DNA from: Leucogyrophana mollusca
Lineage: Eukaryota; Basidiomycota; Agaricomycetes; Boletales
Length of the DNA: 64,000 bases
Direction: 5' to 3'
NCBI GenBank assembly: GCA_021014945.1
Contig: MU266376.1
Span: 62,001-126,000, forward strand
The stretch's first letter is position 1. Each line of letters opens with the position of its first letter. Under the pieces are notes generated by a model. The model was given only the letters and a program-made list of their open reading frames with translations, was not told the origin of the DNA and made no database searches. Of this stretch, positions 58,048 through 64,000 are shown piece after piece. A program made the translations under genes and the position numbers.

Positions 58048-61000
58048 ACCCATTTACGCCAGCTCTGGGCTCATGATTTACTCTGGCAGTCCAATGGAGG
58101 AAAATATGCGTTCATGGCACTGTGACAGGGGCAGTGTTGGATACATACTATCAACCTCTACGGATGATCCAAACACTCATGTATTGCTTTCCCGAAACTC
58201 TCTACCCGCCCTACTATCTTAGCCTACAGTCCTCGTGTATCACCTTACCTCATGGAAGCAGGGTCATCTAAACTTGCAATCTTCCACAGGTTTGCAAATT
58301 GAGCGCGTCAAGCAGAACTTGGGCCTCCGGCAGTAGTCATCACCGAAGGTTGGGCAGCCATAGATACAGACGACTCTGGTCGGGTGTGTTCCTCGCATTT
58401 TGTGAAACAGATGTGAGCCTGGCCTTATAGTGAAATTATGCTACAGTCATCCTATCACGGGAATTCTGCTGGGGGTTGGATTTCCATTTGAGCGATTCCT
58501 TCGCCTCTTCCACCGGAGGCGGGGCCTGCAAATTGCAACTACTTGACATGTGCTATCCATGAGTGTCTTTGTCCACGTGAATACCTTGCCTCGATTCAAC
58601 AGTTGGGTGGTTCGCTCGAAAGAGTCCCGGAGGGGGAAAGCCACCGCGACGGAATAAGACAAGATGGCGTCGTTGATTATGCGTACACGATCAACTACCA
58701 AGCGCCTTCGTGCACAGATAACCGTATTCCAGAGCCTGCAGGATCATGACACTGATGACCGCCGGTGGATATACCAACGCCTCGAGCTATCTCCAGCTTA
58801 ACGTGTCACCATTTCCCCCCTTCACCTGATGACTCTGAGGCCTTCCAGCAACTTCATTCTAATTCCATTCGCTGAGTGTAAGCGCCATGTGCGGCAGCGT
58901 GCGCGAGGGTATGAACCCAATCTTGGACCAATGCCAGAGCCCTCAAAACCTGCCTGTGAAGCGTATCAGTGACGAATACGCGACAGATATCTTCTCCATG
59001 GCTCCAAAATTATCGTGATCTCGGAGGAGGGTGGCTGCAGCCCAATCGAATCCCGTAGACAACGAAAAATCAATATGGTGGATTCGCCCATGTTGATCTA
59101 CAATTTGAGGCCATAGTGGATGAGCCTGAGCTCGGTCATGAATGTGTCTCACACGGGCGCCGCTATCGGAATCTGGTCAACTCTCCTTCATGTTCACGCT
59201 AGAGTCACTGCCAACTCAAAGCGCGGGAAACTGCGAATGAATATATCATAGTCAGTATAACAGTGAAATCGCCTTTCACATCACCCGAGTCCGTTACCCC
59301 GAGAGGGCGGGAGGGCAATGTTGATATGCGGGAGGGGCGTGGCTTCGTCCTAGAGGAGTATTTTTGTTAGAGTGGGCTCGGGTGTGCTCTGGAGTGGCGA
59401 GCCCTGTGAAGACGGGCGAGTGGATGCATGGAGCCGAGGGCTTTATACTAATTTCTTGCCCTTGTTGCTTGATTAGCCTGAGTTAGTATAAGGGCATTGT
59501 TTAGAATAGAATGCGTACAAGTGATGTTGCGCGAACGGCTTCATTTCAGACAAAAAGCCGAGTGTAAACAACTTGGTAAGAGGAAATTTTCCATGCCGCA
59601 CAGAAAATGATGGCATACTTTCCCATGGAACTTACAGAACCGAATATCAAACCGAGCCTCTAGGTCTCCGCTCGTTTTTGCTGCTCGTGGCGCCTTTAGG
59701 TTCGAGCACTATGGCAGGGCAAAGTTTTTAGCTTTGGTGTTCGGCGCACCAGGAAGAAGCGGTCAACCGCTATGAAGGCGTCTCCGCCATTGCTCCTCAC
59801 AGACGTGGACGTCACGAATCTCTGGAGGCGTCAGGGGGGATCAGTGGGGCACCATCATTGGTTCGAGTTACCCACCAGCTACCATTGGGTAATAAAAAAT
59901 AGTGCGTCTTTCGTGTCGTAACCGACACAGGACTTTGACCATGTGGAGTCTAATTATTACGCACGTGAATGTTCCAACATTCTGAGGAGTCGAAGATCTT
60001 TTGCATATTGTTTGCGTGGCCGAGGGCTTCCCGCGGAGGTAGTAATGTGTGATTCCCCTCCCGCGTGTCGCTCTATGTTAAGAAGGAGCCATCATCTGAG
60101 CGCTTGAGCAGATAAGAGAGTGGCATGGCTGACGTGCGTATACCTCTGTTGTGTCCGCGACATCCCAAATCTCTGGTATCAAGTACGACTCGACGTCTGC
60201 TGAGGTGGAGATTACACAGTGATCACTTGCGTTTCTGAAGGTAGGGTCTACTTACCAGGATCGTTGTCACGCCGCATCCCTTATTTAATCAAGGACCACA
60301 GGAGGATCCTGCCTGCAACTGCACATGTTGATAGGCTCCGGTTGTATGCGGGTTAAGTCCCCCCGAACCTCCGAACCGGGGAGCAGGAAAAGTCGTATGA
60401 TCCTGCAATGACAGAAATCTTAGCGACACGGTCGATATACCAACGAAGAATTAAGCTGAAGATACTAAGGTACCAAGGTACTGGGGCACATTGAACACAG
60501 CTTCGGGTAACACGACACTCCACGCACAGTTCGATGACGCAGCCAGCAGAAGCGCGCGACTGACCAAAACGGAGGAGGTGATTCGTCGATGTGCATGCAG
60601 TACCTTTCGAGGAGGATGAGTCAAGCAAGCCCCCATTTCCAATCCCACTATTTCTGATTCGCCACTGAGCAAGACAACCATGCCCACACTACGCATGGCA
60701 CGCGTATCTTGCGGTATCGCCCGGACTTCGCTATGTTCTCGTTCGGAATTGCAGTGCGTGAATCATTCATCGTCCTTCGCTGTGGTGATGGCCATTTCTG
60801 GTGGTTTGTACATTGATGTGGTGGGGTTGCGAAGCTTCAAGCTTCAATGGTTGCCATGTAGGGCTCTCTGGAATTGCGGACTCGCATTCGGAGGCCCTGG
60901 ACGGCATGTTGATCCGCGGGATCAAATTGTTGGGCACCTGGCAGCTACAGATTTGACAAGTGCCCTCAGCCCTACGAATAACGCTTATAAGGAGATGTGG

Positions 61001-61226
61001 AGTCCTCTTGAAGCAGAAGGATATCCCAACGTTACTCGATGATCTACATTGACTTTCCCAAGCCGCGAACCTGCCAAGTGTGGCTTAGTACAGCTCCAAC
61101 CACTGCGATACCGGGGCCAGCTTCCTGCTCCAAACGCCGAGTCCATCTCCAACGCCGAACAGCCACATTCGCCATCATACCTCTCGCAAGACTTCCCGTA
61201 TTTCCTACCCCACTTCCAACAACGCA
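58048..61226. other. Gene-poor region of 3.2 kb
   Basis: No frame with family-like content was recognised on either strand. Open frames (58447-58701 -, 60680-61042 +) are short. A TTGGTTCGAGTTACCC word near 59859 recalls a tRNA T-arm, but no acceptor or D-arm partners are present. The region may hold decayed transposon or intergenic DNA. Confidence 0.5.
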
Positions 61227-63303
61227 ATGTCGCTCCCCGTGAATTCTGACAAATCCTTGCCACTCCAACGTGACGGATCTTTGAAGGTGTTCAAAGGGCA
61301 TACCGACTACATCTCTATTGTCGCTTTCTTTCCGAATGGACGTCGGATAGCAAGCGGGTCGTACGACGGCACCATTCGTGTATGGGATATCGACACCGGT
61401 CAGCAAAGTGGAGAACCGTTCTTGCAGACCTCTGCTGTCTGGACAATGGCTCTGTCACCAGACGGCAAGAAAATCACCAGCGGTCTCGAAGACTCTAGCT
61501 TGGTCGTGTGGGACGTGCCGAAACGCAAGTTGGATCACGAGCTCATCGAGGGACATTCGCCCCAGGTCTATTATTGTGTTGCATTTTCTCCCGATAGTCG
61601 CTTCTTAGCGACCGGCTTAGTGGACCATACAGTACAAATTTGGGATAGCCGTACTGGAAAACCAGTCAGAGGTCCCTTCCAAGGGCACTCCAATGTTGTA
61701 TGGTCCATAGCCTTCTCACCGGACGGACTGCGGGTAGCTAGTGGCTCATCTGATAACACCATCCGGGTGTGGGATGCTGCCTCTGGTCAAACCATCATTG
61801 GCCCTCTCGAAGGCCACACAAAAGTGGTTTCATCAGTCACATATTTCCCGGACGGGCATTCCCTTATAAGCGGCTCGTACGACCATACCATACGAATCTG
61901 GGATGCAGCCACAGGAAATGCAATCCGGACGCTCTCGGGGCACGGGGGTGAAGTCAACAGCGTTGCAGTCTCAGCGGATGGAAAACGCATTGCGAGCGGA
62001 GCGGACGACAATACAGTGCGGATTTGGGATGTTGAGACTGGACTGCTGCTAGGGGAACCATTCACAGGGCATGAAAAGTCTGTGAGGTCTGTGGCCTTCT
62101 CACCAGACGGCACGTATGTCGCGAGTGGCTCAGAGGACCGCACAGTTCGTCTTTGGGATTCCCAGCCGAAGAAAAGTACACAAGAACTCCCTGTAAGTGT
62201 GCACCATCGGGGCTGTCAGAGTTGTGCTCACCTTTACATCTCAGCCCTCTCCACGTCGCACTTCCGGTCAAAATCACACAGTAAGTCTTCTATTAAGTCC
62301 TAGATTCGATTTTCTAATAGAACTGTAGGCGAGTGGTAGTCACCCTGACAATGCCTCGATTTTGGATGTGAGTCTACAACCCTCGAGATGTTCCTTGGTC
62401 TCTGAAGCATTATCACATTCTAGCTGTCCGCTACTGCTGCTACACCAAAACTACCTGCCCCACGGCCTACACCAGGCAAAACTACGGTCCGGGGGGCTCG
62501 CAACGCTATGTCCTCGCTCAACTCTTCAGTTCTAGACGTAAGCTTCTCTCCTACATTTCCGCTCAGCGAGTTGATCAGAAGCCGGGATCATCGCAATCTA
62601 GCTCCCCGCAGCACCCGATCAGCCCCACCCAGAAGGCAGAAATGCGCCCAGACCAGCAAGCGTGGATAGTCTGGCTTCAGACGTGCGTTCTATCTCCCTT
62701 TCTTCCAGGTCTTCTGCGAGCTAAACCGCCAGGATTACCCTCGCCACCTTACCCCCAATCACCCCCTTCCATCCGCCGCCCATAATAGTAGGATACGAAA
62801 GATGTGGGAACACTTGAAGACCCGCCTACCAGCCCGCACAAATACAGCCAGAGATCAGGTCAACGGGGAGACCGACAATAATCGAGGAGTCTCCACACCG
62901 AATAATCCAACAAATACTCAAGAACATGTCAGCGGGACTTCACATGGAGGGTCGGCTGCCCCCAGACGACACCGCCTGAGAGATATATTCATGCTAAACT
63001 TCCTCAGGCGGCGAAGAAACTCGATCCGCACTAGTAGTGTCAGCGGTGCACGAGCAAGGACGGTCGGTGTCCCAGGCTTGAATCGTCTGTCTTTTGCTTA
63101 TCTACTCACCTACTTCTCAGCGGCTCGCAACCACGCCACCCCCAGAGCGCGAGGAGTCACTGCCGAACCAACGCGTATATCCACTATACACGGAGGACTT
63201 CAGTTCTGATTCGAGTGATGGGAATCGCGAAGCGGTTCCATATGACGAACCAGGGTGCTGGGATACATTCTGGGAGTGGTTTTGCTATAAAGCCTTTACT
63301 TAG
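61227..63303 (+). CDS. WD40-repeat protein with modular C-terminal tail
   Basis: Exon 1 (61227-62192) encodes seven WD40 repeats: FKGHTDYISIVAFFPNG.. IRVWDIDTG, WTMALSPDGKK.. LVVWDVPKR, EGHSPQVYYCVAFSPDS.. VQIWDSRTG, QGHSNVVWSIAFSPDG.. IRVWDAASG, EGHTKVVSSVTYFPDG.. IRIWDAATG, SGHGGEVNSVAVSADG.. VRIWDVETG and TGHEKSVRSVAFSPDG.. VRLWDSQPK. Short phase-0 exons follow (62245-62280, 62329-62367, 62424-62537, 62602-62682), several ending xLD and starting L(S/P)A. The last part (KMWEHLKTRLPARTNTARDQ, then a final exon ending CWDTFWEWFCYKAFT, stop 63301-63303) is probably joined by two more introns whose borders are uncertain. The propeller is a protein-interaction platform; similar Agaricomycete genes are abundant and of unknown role. 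Confidence 0.83.
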
Positions 63304-63885
63304 ATATTTGATGGTGGTGCTCGATCCCACCTTGTGTGACGATTGCAGATCGCGGGCGGATGCTTACGACTATGCAGGACTATATGGTAGCATTCGAACG
63401 AGAACAACACCCCCCCCTTTCCAGGGACACAGAATCTTTCTCGGCTATATGCTGCTTGATATTGATATGGTATTTAAGCAAACGTATTCGACCATGAACT
63501 TCAAAGGGACCTAGTTATAATTTGGTAGACTGTAGCCCAAGCATTGGGATACACGTGATATACCTTGAGGAGAGCGTCTTTCGGTAAGATACGAGAGATA
63601 CAGCGTGTCTGTAAGAGATTGCTCGGGCGAAACACTTCTCAAACCCCTGAGCCAAATGCCACCGTGAGGCGTACCCTGTAACCCCGCCAAACATGATTGG
63701 TGCATAATTGCAAGACTCGGTCGGTGGACAAACGGATTCGAGAATCGTGAGATGTGAATGACAAGAACATGTGTGTGGGTATAGTCCTACAGTGAAATTA
63801 CAGACGAAATGATAAAAAAAAATTGACAAAATATGGTTTGTGTATGCTGACTCCTAGATGACAATCATTTGCTCTTCTCGTGGTC
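63304..63885. other. Convergent 3' flanks
   Basis: It lies between the WD40 gene stop and the stop of the minus-strand gene entering from the right. An A-tract at 63814-63822 is the only notable feature. Confidence 0.5.
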
Positions 63886-64000
63886 TCAACCGGCTAGTAC
63901 CTCCCCCCGCATCGTCTCAAACCGCTTGCCCTCCGCCTCCGCGCGCTCGATAGTCTTTGCGAGCTTCTCCTCGCGTGTCTCGAGTCGCTGCTCCATACCC
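63886..64000 (-). CDS. C-terminal end of a coiled-coil protein, partial
   Basis: The minus strand is open from the window edge to a TGA at 63886-63888 and reads MEQRLETREEKLAKTIERAE then AEGKRFETMRGEVLAG. The heptad-like spacing and Glu/Lys/Arg richness indicate a coiled coil. High GC and strict third-position G/C preference support coding. The gene continues beyond 64000, so the product cannot be named. Confidence 0.6.
   Translation of the reverse strand, partial: GMEQRLETREEKLAKTIERAEAEGKRFETMRGEVLAG

Noticed and set aside
59855..59885. tRNA T-arm-like word TTGGTTCGAGTTACCC
   Set aside because: No matching acceptor stem, D-arm or anticodon arm at the expected distance.

Overview
The window is nuclear DNA of a filamentous basidiomycete, most likely an Agaricomycete; Polyporales is possible but not provable here. 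Evidence: genes broken by many 49-65 nt GT-AG introns with CTNA-type branch points, GC-rich coding DNA, and families that expand in mushroom-forming fungi (HET-DUF8212 proteins, LRR-type and WD-type F-box proteins, a FunK1-like relic, two cytochrome P450s, duplicated DUF2235 hydrolases, and a WD40 protein with a tail of tiny phase-0 exons). No tRNA, rRNA, CRISPR array or complete transposon was recognised. Splice sites were read by eye; every model quoted with exon coordinates keeps frame.

Layout. 1-1960 (+): 3' part of a glycogen-targeting PP1 regulatory subunit (CBM21, Gac1-like). 1961-5640: apparently non-coding. 5640-19660: a degenerate segmental duplication with three copies of a cassette centred on an F-box/LRR gene (A 7041-8693, B 12178-13848, C 17565-19167). 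Copies A and B are open, C is frameshifted. Woven between them are two rearranged, order-permuted copies of the CBM21 gene and a partial copy of COX6. The intact COX6 is at 19699-20170 (-). 20452-22575 (-): P450 number 1. 23300-26860: wreckage of a HET gene (N-terminal half on -, C-terminal half on +) around a truncated F-box gene. 27829-29463 (+): intact HET protein. 30863-31372: FunK1-like relic.

31884-32627 (-): conserved basidiomycete-type hypothetical protein. 33594-37074 (-): DUF726/TMCO4/Mil1-type hydrolase, six exons, 1064 aa. 37578-39191 (-): second intact HET. 39782-42173 (-): P450 number 2. 42613-43385 (+): histone H3 with seven exons, one of 10 nt. 43964-46141 and 49734-51910 (-): DUF2235 hydrolase paralogues on either side of a secreted GH28 pectinase (46691-48937, -) whose model needs exons of 9, 7 and 5 nt. 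52741-54367 (+): monocarboxylate-type MFS transporter, convergent with a third HET gene (54398-56008, -). 56374-58047 (+): F-box protein. 58048-61226: gene-poor. 61227-63303 (+): seven-bladed WD40 protein. 63886-64000 (-): C-terminus of a coiled-coil protein that continues beyond the window.

Themes. The housekeeping genes (COX6, H3, TMCO4-like, the PP1 subunit) are interleaved with fast-evolving accessory families. The HET, F-box, WD40 and FunK1 genes are of kinds tied to self/non-self recognition or lineage-specific expansion. The 5.6-20 kb array is the most unusual structure: it has copied, permuted and inverted fragments of its two flanking housekeeping genes.
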